This document shows positions 1 through 7,815 of a DNA stretch of 64,000 bases, piece by piece; positions within the stretch are counted from its first letter, which is position 1, and each line of letters begins with the position of its first letter. This DNA is from Pseudomonas alliivorans (lineage in GTDB: Bacteria; Pseudomonadota; Gammaproteobacteria; Pseudomonadales; Pseudomonadaceae): positions 496,001 through 560,000 of the forward strand of contig NZ_JAFFZW010000002.1 in assembly GCF_017826695.1 (NCBI RefSeq), in the 5' to 3' direction. The notes below the pieces were generated by a model, which saw only the letters and a program-made list of their open reading frames with translations, was not told the origin of the DNA and did no database searches. A program made the position numbers and the translations under genes.

Positions 1-1
1 G

Positions 2-2056
2 GCCGTGAACCTGTCCAGCATCGAAGTGGACGGCAGCGCCGTGCAGAGCCCTGCCGAAACGGCGCGTGATGCCTTGCGCAGCGTGCCCGGTGGCACCAAC
101 ACCGTGGACCTGAATCGGGTTGATCAGGGGCACGTAGCCACCAACGAAGACGTATTCCGCTATCAGGCGGGTGTCTACGCAAAGGCAGCCAACAACGAGG
201 GCGCGAAGATTTCCGTTCGCGGTTCAGGGCTGAACCGGGCACCCGGTGCGCACGCCTCGGGACTGTTCGAAACGCTCGACGGGTTGCCCCTCACCGGCCC
301 CGGTGGCACACCGTACGAACTCAAGGAGCCGTTGTGGCTGAGCCATGTCGAAGTGCGCCGTGGCGCGAACGGTTTTGAACTGGGATCGCTGGCACTGGGC
401 GGCGCGGTCAACTACGTTACTCACACCGGCTATGACGCGCCTCGCCTGCAGGTACGCTATGAAGCCGGAAGCCACGGTTACGCCAAACGGCAGATCAGCT
501 CCGGCGATGCACTGGGAAATCTGGACTACTACGTCGCCCTGACTGATTCGAACTACGACGGCTTTCAGGATCACAGCGCAGGCGGCAGCAAGGGCATTGC
601 CGCGAATGTCGGCTATCGCTTCAGCCCTGACCTGGAAACCCGCTTCTTCTTTCGTTACCGCGAAACCGACAACGATTCGCCCGGCCGCCTGACCCGCGAG
701 CAGATCCGCCACGATCCACGTGCAGCCAACGCGCTCAACGCAGCCCGTGACTCCAAACGCCTGCAACCGGGCAGCACCTGGCTGGGCAACAAAACCACAA
801 TCTACCTGGATGACAGGTCCAGAATCGAGACCGGCCTGGTCTATCACGACTATCCAATGGACCTGCGCGAAGGCACCAATCGCCTGAAGGTCGCCTACAC
901 CGACATCAGCGGTACGCTGAATTACATTCGACAGGACACAGTGTTCGGCCATCAAAGCAACACAACACTGGGCCTGCGCACCACCAAGGGCTTGCCGAAC
1001 AATGGTGCGTCAGAGTTCGTACGCATACCCGCTGGCAACACCGCCAACTACACGCCAGGTACCAGAACCCGTGACTACAGCTATCTGGGGTCGGACAGCG
1101 TTCTGCAGTTGAGCAACGATCTGGAAGTGGTTCCGGACCTGTGGTTGACCACCGGCGTTGCTGCCATTTACACCCGTCGTGAGACCGAGATCACCTACCC
1201 CGCTACCCAGGGAGCCGTCAGCACCCATGACTGGGACTACGCCTCTCGCCTCGGCCTGCGCTATGACTTTACGCCGCAATTGCAGGTCTACGGCAACCTG
1301 AGCCGCTCGGTCGAGCCGCCTCACGCGTGGTCGATGATCTGGGGTTCGAACCAGTTCTTTCCCGCTGGAAGCGGCCCGGCGACAGGACTGCAACGCGTTG
1401 GCGTGAAACTTGAAAACCAGACCGCGACTACTCTGGAACTCGGAGGGCGCGGCCGGGGATGGATGGGTGACTGGAAAGCGGGGTGGTATTACTCGCAGGT
1501 CAGGCATGAATTATTGAGTGTCGAAACCCAGGCCGCGAGCACAGCCTCTTCGCAGGTGATTGCCGAATCCAACGCCAGCCCGACGGTTCATACCGGCGTT
1601 GAGCTGAGCCTCGACAGCCCGCTGTGGCAAGACGGGACTGCCGGCAAGCTGGATTTGCGTCAGGCGTACACATTCAGTGATTTTCACTATCGGGACGATG
1701 ACCGGTTTGGCGACAACGCCCTCCCCGGCATCCCGCGCCATTACTATCAGGCTGAGTTGCGTTACAGCCATCCCACAGGCTTTTACGCCGGCTTGAACAC
1801 CGAACACGCGTCGAAGATCGCCGTCGACTACGCCAATTCGTTTTACGCCGATCAATACACCTTGCTCGGGATGACCTTCGGCTACGCCTCGCCCAAGGAT
1901 GACTGGCAAACGTGGCTTGACCTGCGCAACCTGATCAATCGACGCTATGCCAGTACGGTAACGCCGGGCTACGACGATGCAGGACGCGACGTGGCGCGCT
2001 CGACGCCCGGCGATGGCATGGGCGTCTATGCGGGCGTGTCCTGGAGTCTGCGTTGA
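2..2056 (+). CDS. TonB-dependent outer-membrane receptor (5' partial)
   Basis: The reading frame is open at the left edge, so the true start, signal peptide and TonB box lie outside the window. What is visible is a plug domain (roughly residues 20-140, with an SVPGGTN-type stretch, ISVRGSGLNR and VEVRRGANGFELGS) followed by a beta-barrel of alternating aromatic strands that ends in ...YAGVSWSLR, a typical C-terminal outer-membrane strand with terminal aromatic and basic residues. Such receptors import ferric siderophores, cobalamin or other scarce ligands using TonB energy. The ligand cannot be read from the sequence. The two genes to the right run on the opposite strand and end only 20 bp away. 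Confidence 0.9.
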   Translation, partial: AVNLSSIEVDGSAVQSPAETARDALRSVPGGTNTVDLNRVDQGHVATNEDVFRYQAGVYAKAANNEGAKISVRGSGLNRAPGAHASGLFETLDGLPLTGPGGTPYELKEPLWLSHVEVRRGANGFELGSLALGGAVNYVTHTGYDAPRLQVRYEAGSHGYAKRQISSGDALGNLDYYVALTDSNYDGFQDHSAGGSKGIAANVGYRFSPDLETRFFFRYRETDNDSPGRLTREQIRHDPRAANALNAARDSKRLQPGSTWLGNKTTIYLDDRSRIETGLVYHDYPMDLREGTNRLKVAYTDISGTLNYIRQDTVFGHQSNTTLGLRTTKGLPNNGASEFVRIPAGNTANYTPGTRTRDYSYLGSDSVLQLSNDLEVVPDLWLTTGVAAIYTRRETEITYPATQGAVSTHDWDYASRLGLRYDFTPQLQVYGNLSRSVEPPHAWSMIWGSNQFFPAGSGPATGLQRVGVKLENQTATTLELGGRGRGWMGDWKAGWYYSQVRHELLSVETQAASTASSQVIAESNASPTVHTGVELSLDSPLWQDGTAGKLDLRQAYTFSDFHYRDDDRFGDNALPGIPRHYYQAELRYSHPTGFYAGLNTEHASKIAVDYANSFYADQYTLLGMTFGYASPKDDWQTWLDLRNLINRRYASTVTPGYDDAGRDVARSTPGDGMGVYAGVSWSLR

Positions 2057-2076
2057 CGCGCAGCCGGAGGGAATGA

Positions 2077-2625
2077 TCAAAAGTTGGCGGGGGTGTTGGC
2101 GCTGATGATTTCGGCCTCATCCTGGCCGATGTTGCGGAACCGGTGAGGCAAGGTAGTGGGGAAATAGTAGCCATCGCCGGGGTTGAGAATATTGATCTGA
2201 CCGTTGATGGTCAGCTCAACCGTACCGCGCGTGACCAGACCGCACTCCTCGCCTTCGCTGTGCACGATGGGCTCTTCGCCCGAGTCGGCACCCGGCGCGT
2301 ACTGCTCGCGCAGAAAGCGCATCTGACGCGTCGGCAGTGTCGCGCCTACCAGCAACAGACGCACGCCGTTGCGCCCCAGATCGGGCTGGTCGCCGCCTCG
2401 AAACACATACTGATCCTGCCCAGGTGGCTGATCGAAGGTGAAGAAGTCGGCCAGCGACATCGGAATGCCTTCCAGCAGCTTCTTGAGTGAGCTGATCGAG
2501 GGGCTTACACGGTTCTGTTCAATCAGGGAAATCGTGGCATTGGTCACACCACTGCGTCTGGCGAGTTCGCGTTGCGACAGCTTGTAGCTTTCACGCACCA
2601 GCTTGAGTCGTGCTCCCGTATCCAT
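2077..2625 (-). CDS. XRE-family regulator with C-terminal cupin domain (PuuR-like)
   Basis: This is a 182-residue protein. The first ~65 residues form an XRE helix-turn-helix (RLKLVRESYKLSQRELARRSGVTNATISLIEQ). The last ~70 residues form a cupin barrel (HSEGEECGLVTRGTVEL...NPGDGYYFPTTLPHRF). The start MDTGARLK at 2625 was chosen because the HTH begins there; a longer frame would run into the next gene. This architecture is that of PuuR, which represses putrescine/GABA genes. The gene lies 104 bp downstream of a PuuD-like hydrolase on the same strand, which supports a polyamine or gamma-glutamyl-GABA role. The effector is not evident. Confidence 0.85.
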   Translation of the reverse strand: MDTGARLKLVRESYKLSQRELARRSGVTNATISLIEQNRVSPSISSLKKLLEGIPMSLADFFTFDQPPGQDQYVFRGGDQPDLGRNGVRLLLVGATLPTRQMRFLREQYAPGADSGEEPIVHSEGEECGLVTRGTVELTINGQINILNPGDGYYFPTTLPHRFRNIGQDEAEIISANTPANF

Positions 2626-2729
2626 AGTGGCCTTATGTGAAAAAATATCCGGTCGAGAAACTTGGCTTCGACGCAGCAGTGCGCCTGAAGCCATGAGGTC
2701 GGATATTAAATCACGTTTGCCGGCAAGGC

Positions 2730-3491
2730 TCAGTAGTTGATCGCTGACCGTGCACCGGCATAAACCTGACACGCCTGACGAAACGCCTCGAACATTTTCA
2801 GTGACACCGGGTTTTCCGTGAATGCCCATTCGGGATGCCATTGCACGCCCAGTACAAAGCCCGGAGCGCCGGGCAGGGAAACGGCTTCTACCAGCCCGTC
2901 CGGAGCCAGGGCCTCGGCACGCAGGTCGGACGCCAGTCGATCAATGCCCTGACTGTGCAGGCTGTTCACCGCAAAGACGGGCCCAAGGCCCAGAGACTCG
3001 AGGACGCCACCCGGCTGCACCGAAACATCATGTTGCGGCACGTATTGCTCGGCCACCACGTCGCTCTGCGGCTCGCGATGATCCAGATAGCCCGGCAAGT
3101 CCTGAACACGCTGGTGCAGGCTGCCGCCCAACGCCACGTTCAGTTCCTGAAACCCACGGCAAATGCACAGCACCGGAACGCCTTGAGCAATCGCGGCCCT
3201 GAGCAACGGCAACGTGTTGCGATCACGAAACACATCATGCGCGGTGCCTTCGATACTCGGCGTGCCGTTGTAATGATGAGGCTCGACATTGGACGGTGAT
3301 CCGGTGAACAGCAGACCGTCCAGATGCGCCAGCATCTGCGCTGGTTCGATCGGTACATTCAGTGCCGGCAGGATCACGGGTATTCCCGCAAAACCCGCTG
3401 CTTCGACGTATTTGTCGCCCGCTGTGTGCGAGGAATATTTGCCCAGTTGCTGGCGGCAGGCGCTGACGCCGATCAAAGGAATTCGAGACAT
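2730..3491 (-). CDS. puuD: Gamma-glutamyl-gamma-aminobutyrate hydrolase family protein (PuuD-like, peptidase C26)
   Basis: A 253-residue class I glutamine-amidotransferase-fold hydrolase. The catalytic Cys sits in VLCICRGFQELN (near residue 110) and the His-Glu pair in GVQWHPEW (near residue 220), as in PuuD, which releases GABA from gamma-glutamyl-GABA in the putrescine pathway. Length matches the family (about 250). The PuuR-like regulator gene follows on the same strand. A LysR gene diverges 134 bp upstream. The substrate is inferred from family and neighbour; related C26 enzymes cleave other gamma-glutamyl amides. Confidence 0.85.
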   Translation of the reverse strand: MSRIPLIGVSACRQQLGKYSSHTAGDKYVEAAGFAGIPVILPALNVPIEPAQMLAHLDGLLFTGSPSNVEPHHYNGTPSIEGTAHDVFRDRNTLPLLRAAIAQGVPVLCICRGFQELNVALGGSLHQRVQDLPGYLDHREPQSDVVAEQYVPQHDVSVQPGGVLESLGLGPVFAVNSLHSQGIDRLASDLRAEALAPDGLVEAVSLPGAPGFVLGVQWHPEWAFTENPVSLKMFEAFRQACQVYAGARSAINY

Positions 3492-3625
3492 GATTCAGGT
3501 CCTGGCTTGAAAGGTTGAGCACCGGGTTTGAAGTGAAAAAGCCGCTATCCAGTGCCATTGAAACCAGTCTAGGATAGTCAGCTACGCAATCGACATGGGC
3601 ATTCAGGCAAGGAAACTGTGCAGCG

Positions 3626-4501
3626 ATGCAATATGAAGTCAGCCATTCGGATCTTTCTCTGGTGCTTGCGCTGATCAGAGGTCGCACACTGGCGCGTGCA
3701 GCGGAGTTGCTGAACGTCGACATCTCCACGGTATTCCGCTCTATCAAACGCCTCGAGGCTGCGCTGGGTATCGCCCTGTTTGTAAAGAACCGGCGAGGCT
3801 ACATACCTACCGATACCGCAAGCGCGATGGCCGAACAGGCCGAACGCGCAGAGCTTGCGTTGAACGCTGCACGTATCGCCCTGCAACAAGGCGAGAACGT
3901 GGTGAGCGGGACGGTGCGCCTGACCTGCACCGACGCCGTGCTGCACAACCTGCTGCTGCCCGCCCTCGCCCGTTTCATGCCGAACTACCCGGCCCTGACG
4001 CTGGAACTGGCAACGTCCAACGCCTTCGCCAACCTCAGCCGCCGGGACGCCGATATCGCGTTGCGTCTGACCAACACACCGCCAGAACACCTGATTGGAC
4101 GGCGTATCGGCACGGCTGAATACGTCATCTGCGGGTTGCCCGGATTTCGTGACGCACTGCAAACAACACCGTCGTCTGTGCCGTGGATCAGCCCTGACGA
4201 CTCGATGCCGGACCACACCTCCGTGATCTGGCGCAATCAGGCATTTCCGGACGTGGTACCGCGGTATCGCTGCAGCAGCATGTCCGCCGTTTCACAATTG
4301 GTCGCCGCCGGGCTCGGTGTCGCGGCGCTGACTGACTTCACCGCTCGCGGGCTGCCAGGCGTCGAGAAATTGAGCGCGCCGCTGGAAGGCTGCTGCACCG
4401 ACCTCTGGCTCCTGACCCGCCCCGACTGCCGCGCCTTGCGTTCCGTCCAGACCCTGCTGGATGAACTCGCGCCTCTGCTGCGCGATGCATTGCAGCCCTG
4501 A
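3626..4501 (+). CDS. LysR-family transcriptional regulator
   Basis: A 291-residue protein with an N-terminal winged HTH (LIRGRTLARAAELLNVDISTVFRSIKRLEAALGIALF) and a LysR substrate-binding domain from about residue 90. The start ATG at 3626 gives the usual short lead into the HTH. It diverges from the puuD-like gene and precedes vanAB by 285 bp on the same strand. Its target is not clear; vanAB already has its own GntR regulator, so the divergent hydrolase gene or the gene itself are the simplest candidates. Confidence 0.88.
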   Translation: MQYEVSHSDLSLVLALIRGRTLARAAELLNVDISTVFRSIKRLEAALGIALFVKNRRGYIPTDTASAMAEQAERAELALNAARIALQQGENVVSGTVRLTCTDAVLHNLLLPALARFMPNYPALTLELATSNAFANLSRRDADIALRLTNTPPEHLIGRRIGTAEYVICGLPGFRDALQTTPSSVPWISPDDSMPDHTSVIWRNQAFPDVVPRYRCSSMSAVSQLVAAGLGVAALTDFTARGLPGVEKLSAPLEGCCTDLWLLTRPDCRALRSVQTLLDELAPLLRDALQP

Positions 4502-4509
4502 CTCCTGCT

Positions 4510-4585
4510 CACATTGATCATGCCCACGCTCCAGCGTGGACATCCAGACCGGGACGCTTCACGTCCCGTTGGGTCTGATCACACA
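4510..4585. repeat. Extragenic hairpin repeat (Pseudomonas REP-like)
   Basis: Two short inverted repeats stand back to back just after the LysR stop: CCACGCTCCAGCGTGG and GGGACGCTTCACGTCCC. The same type of sequence (GACGC.AGCGTC plus CCCACGC..) recurs at about 38218 and more loosely at 43421. Such elements are spread between genes in Pseudomonas genomes and often act as transcript 3' ends. Assignment to a named repeat family was not possible. Confidence 0.5.
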
Positions 4586-4651
4586 AGTTTTGTTCATGCG
4601 TCAGATTACGCAGTGCTTTGATAGGGGCACTCTGCACCGCGCTAAGCCTCA

Positions 4652-4756
4652 ATGGATCCACTAAATAATAGTTAATTAATTTAATCATTTTATTTTCCTT
4701 TGCTATGTGGCATTAATAGTCCACGCCACACGTCCACCTGAAACTGATGGATCCAT
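4652..4756. promoter_or_regulatory. Candidate VanR operators upstream of vanA (two TGGATCCA palindromes)
   Basis: ATGGATCCA occurs at 4652-4660 and the perfect palindrome ATGGATCCAT at 4747-4756, 95 bp apart in the AT-rich region before vanA. The known Caulobacter VanR operator is ATTGGATCCAAT, which shares the TGGATCCA core. The right copy lies about 30 bp before the vanA start, where a repressor would block transcription. A convergent GntR gene (vanR-like) lies at 6817-7527. Functional assignment is by similarity to that operator; no -35/-10 pair is obvious. Confidence 0.6.
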
Positions 4757-4786
4757 AAAAACAAAATCGAACCGTGGAGAATCCTC

Positions 4787-5851
4787 ATGCATCCGAAAAA
4801 TACGTGGTACGTCGCCTGTGCAGCGGATGAAGTGACTGACCAGCCGCTCGGCAGGCAGATCTGCAACGAAAAGATGGTGTTCTATCGCGATCAGAATCAA
4901 CAGGTCGTGGCTCTCGATGACTTCTGTCCGCATCGCGGCGCCCCGCTTTCGCTGGGGTTTGTCCAGAACGGGCAACTGGTCTGCGGTTACCACGGCCTGG
5001 TGATGGGCGGTGACGGCCAGACTGTCGCCATGCCTGGTCAGCGCGTCCGGGGCTTCCCCTGCAACAAGACCTTTGCCGCCGTCGAGCGCTACGGATTCAT
5101 TTGGGTGTGGCCGGGTGATCGGAAAAAGGCCGACCCTGCCCTGATTCCTCATCTGGAGTGGGCAGTCAGTGATCAGTGGGCGTACGGCGGAGGGCTGTTT
5201 CACATTCAATGTGATTACCGCCTGATGATCGACAACCTGATGGACCTTACCCACGAAACCTATGTCCATGCCTCCAGCATCGGCCAGAAGGAGATCGACG
5301 AGGCGCCGCCGGTGACCACTGTCGAAGGCGAAGAAGTCGTCACTGCCCGGCACATGGAAAACATCATGCCGCCGCCGTTCTGGAAAATGGCGTTGCGCGG
5401 CAACAACCTGGCAGATGACGTGCCAGTGGACCGCTGGCAGATCTGCCGTTTCACACCGCCCAGCCATGTGCACATTGAAGTGGGTGTCGCCCACGCCGGA
5501 AAAGGCGGCTACAACGCCCCTCACGAATTCAAGGCATCAAGCATCGTCGTCGACTTCATCACCCCCGAAACCGACACGTCAATCTGGTACTTCTGGGGCA
5601 TGGCGCGCAACTTCAACCCGCAGGACAAGGCGCTGACAGCGAGCATCCGCGAGGGTCAGGGCAAAATCTTCACCGAGGATCTGGAAATGCTCGAGCGCCA
5701 GCAGCAGAACCTGCTCCAGCATCCTGATCGCAAGCTGCTCAAGCTAAACATCGATGCGGGCGGCGTGCAGTCTCGCAAGATTATCGAGCGACTGATCGCC
5801 AGCGAACAGGCCGCCGACGGCGACCAGATCCCTGTGGCCAACCTGAAGTGA
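4787..5851 (+). CDS. vanA: Vanillate O-demethylase oxygenase subunit
   Basis: A 354-residue Rieske non-haem iron oxygenase. The Rieske centre ligands are C47, H49, C66 and H69 (CPHRGAPLS...CGYHG). The mononuclear iron site is suggested by DNLMDLTHETYVH (near residues 148-160). It converts vanillate to protocatechuate and formaldehyde with electrons from VanB. The start has GTGGAG nine bases upstream. The gene is followed 14 bp later by vanB. This is the last methoxy-removing step for vanillin made by the island at 26-32 kb, although the two loci are 20 kb apart. Confidence 0.93.
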   Translation: MHPKNTWYVACAADEVTDQPLGRQICNEKMVFYRDQNQQVVALDDFCPHRGAPLSLGFVQNGQLVCGYHGLVMGGDGQTVAMPGQRVRGFPCNKTFAAVERYGFIWVWPGDRKKADPALIPHLEWAVSDQWAYGGGLFHIQCDYRLMIDNLMDLTHETYVHASSIGQKEIDEAPPVTTVEGEEVVTARHMENIMPPPFWKMALRGNNLADDVPVDRWQICRFTPPSHVHIEVGVAHAGKGGYNAPHEFKASSIVVDFITPETDTSIWYFWGMARNFNPQDKALTASIREGQGKIFTEDLEMLERQQQNLLQHPDRKLLKLNIDAGGVQSRKIIERLIASEQAADGDQIPVANLK

Positions 5852-5865
5852 ACCCGAGGTGCGAC

Positions 5866-6816
5866 ATGATCGACGTGACTGTGTTATCGCGCACGGACGA
5901 AGCGCTGGACATCTGCAGCTATGAACTGGTGCGGACCGACGGCGGCCTGTTACCGCCCTTCACCGCAGGCTCGCACATCGACGTGCACCTGCCGGACGGC
6001 CTGATTCGCCAGTACTCGTTATGCAACCCGCCCACAGAACGCCATCGTTACCTGATAGGCGTGCTGAACGATCCCGCCTCACGAGGCGGCTCGCGTATTC
6101 TGCACCAACAGTTTCATCCAGGCACTCACCTGCGCATCAGTGAACCGCGAAACCTGTTTCCGCTTGCCGAGCGCGCCAGCCGAACCCTGCTGTTTGGGGG
6201 TGGTATTGGGATCACGCCAATCCTGTGCATGGCCGAACATCTGGCGCAACACGAAGAACCCTTTGAATTGCATTACTGTGCCCGCTCCGCCGACCGTGCA
6301 GCATTTGTGGAGCGCCTGACGCAGTCGGCATTTGCCGATCAGGTCAACCTGCATTTCGATGATCGCCCGCAAACCCGACTGGATGCGCTGGCAGTGCTGG
6401 CCGATCCGGATGCCGACGCTCAAGTCTATGTCTGCGGGCCCGCCGGGTTCATGCAGCATATTCTCGACACGGCTCATGCCCAGGGTTGGCCGGAACACCA
6501 GCTGCATCGCGAATACTTCAGCGCAGCGCCGGTGGATACCAGCAACGACGGCAGCTTTTCGGTGGAAATCGGCAGTACCGGCCAGGTGTTCAGCGTGCCG
6601 GCCGACAAGACCGTCGCTCAGGTGCTGGAAAGCAATGGCATCGACATTCCACTTTCCTGCGAACAGGGTGTCTGCGGCACCTGCCTGACTCGAGTACTGA
6701 AGGGCGTTCCCGATCACCGCGACCTGTTTCTGACCGAGGCCGAACAGGCGCTCAATGATCAGTTCACCCCGTGCTGCTCTCGCTCGAAAACACCATTGCT
6801 GGTCATTGACCTCTGA
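5866..6816 (+). CDS. vanB: Vanillate O-demethylase reductase subunit
   Basis: A 316-residue class IA oxygenase reductase. It has an FMN/FAD domain (RQYSLCN near residue 50), an NAD-binding domain (LLFGGGIGITPILCMAEHL), and a C-terminal plant-type [2Fe-2S] domain with CEQGVCGTC (near residue 265) plus a distal Cys. It passes electrons from NADH to VanA. ATG 5866 is preferred over an earlier GTG that overlaps the vanA stop because GAGGT stands seven bases before it. Its stop codon directly abuts that of the convergent vanR-like gene. Confidence 0.93.
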   Translation: MIDVTVLSRTDEALDICSYELVRTDGGLLPPFTAGSHIDVHLPDGLIRQYSLCNPPTERHRYLIGVLNDPASRGGSRILHQQFHPGTHLRISEPRNLFPLAERASRTLLFGGGIGITPILCMAEHLAQHEEPFELHYCARSADRAAFVERLTQSAFADQVNLHFDDRPQTRLDALAVLADPDADAQVYVCGPAGFMQHILDTAHAQGWPEHQLHREYFSAAPVDTSNDGSFSVEIGSTGQVFSVPADKTVAQVLESNGIDIPLSCEQGVCGTCLTRVLKGVPDHRDLFLTEAEQALNDQFTPCCSRSKTPLLVIDL

Positions 6817-7527
6817 CTAGTCGGAGCGCTGGATCACCTTCATGCGCTCATGAACGCCAGCGCCGAATATCTCGGCATAACGCAGCGTGGCGTTGGCGTG
6901 CTCGCGCATGATCGCTTCGGCCCGTGCGCTCTGGCCATTGATCAGTGCATCCACCACCGCGTGATGCTGCATGTGCGCAAAATTGAAACGCCTGAACTCA
7001 CGCACCAGATCATTGCGATCCACCGCCAGTGCGGTGACCGAGGCGAACGGCAAGTGATCATTGCGCGCCAGCGCATCGGCAATCGCCGGATTGCCACTGC
7101 CTTCGACGATGACCCGGTGCAGACGCATGTTAAGGTCGTGATAAACCTCAAGGTCATCCTCGGTCACGAAGCCTTTGGCAAACAGCGCATCCCCTTGAAC
7201 CAGACAGATTTCCAGCTCATCCCGGGCTTGCTGACTGACACCGATCTCAGCCATCTGCCGCGCCGCCAACCCCTCGAGCACCCCGCGAACTTCAACCGCT
7301 CCGGCGATTTCGTGCGCACTGATCGAACGCACCTGAAACCCGCGACCACCAAAAGGCACCAGCAACCCTTCCTGCTCGAGTGTTCGAAATGCCATGCGCA
7401 CCGGCATACGCGATACGCCGAATCGTTCGGCAGTGGGCACTTCCATCAAACGCTCTCCAGCCGCCAGTTCGCCTGATGCGATCATCTTGCGCAGCGATAC
7501 AAGAACGGTCTGGCCGGGTCTGCTCAT
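6817..7527 (-). CDS. vanR: GntR-family (FadR-type) regulator, probable VanR
   Basis: A 236-residue protein: N-terminal winged HTH (GERLMEVPTAERFGVSRMPVRMAFRTLEQEGLL) and an all-helical FCD ligand domain with the usual metal-site His residues (HDLNMRLHRVIVEGSGN, HMQHHAVVDAL). ATG 7527 (MSRPGQ) was chosen because it gives a normal N-terminus; a longer frame adds 20 unlikely residues. VanR represses vanAB and is released by vanillate. Convergent position beside vanB and the paired palindromes upstream of vanA support this role. Confidence 0.85.
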   Translation of the reverse strand: MSRPGQTVLVSLRKMIASGELAAGERLMEVPTAERFGVSRMPVRMAFRTLEQEGLLVPFGGRGFQVRSISAHEIAGAVEVRGVLEGLAARQMAEIGVSQQARDELEICLVQGDALFAKGFVTEDDLEVYHDLNMRLHRVIVEGSGNPAIADALARNDHLPFASVTALAVDRNDLVREFRRFNFAHMQHHAVVDALINGQSARAEAIMREHANATLRYAEIFGAGVHERMKVIQRSD

Positions 7528-7815
7528 GAAAGGGTGTTCCAGGAAATGAAGGCGTGCATCATAACAGGCCGCACACTGACCGCTCACCAGGCTGCGTAAT
7601 ACCTGAGTCCTCCGGAAGAAGCGGCGACACCTGCTTCAGCCCGAAGGGCATGGGAGCGCCAAGAGGTTACGACGGCAGCGACAGGCTACGAGGCAGCCCG
7701 GATCTCATCTGACACACCAGGCGTGTGGGTTCTGCGGCCGGTTTTCGGCAGATCGCCGGCAAGCCACCTCACACGATCCGCTGTTTGCTCACGCACGGCG
7801 TGAGGTATCGCACAG

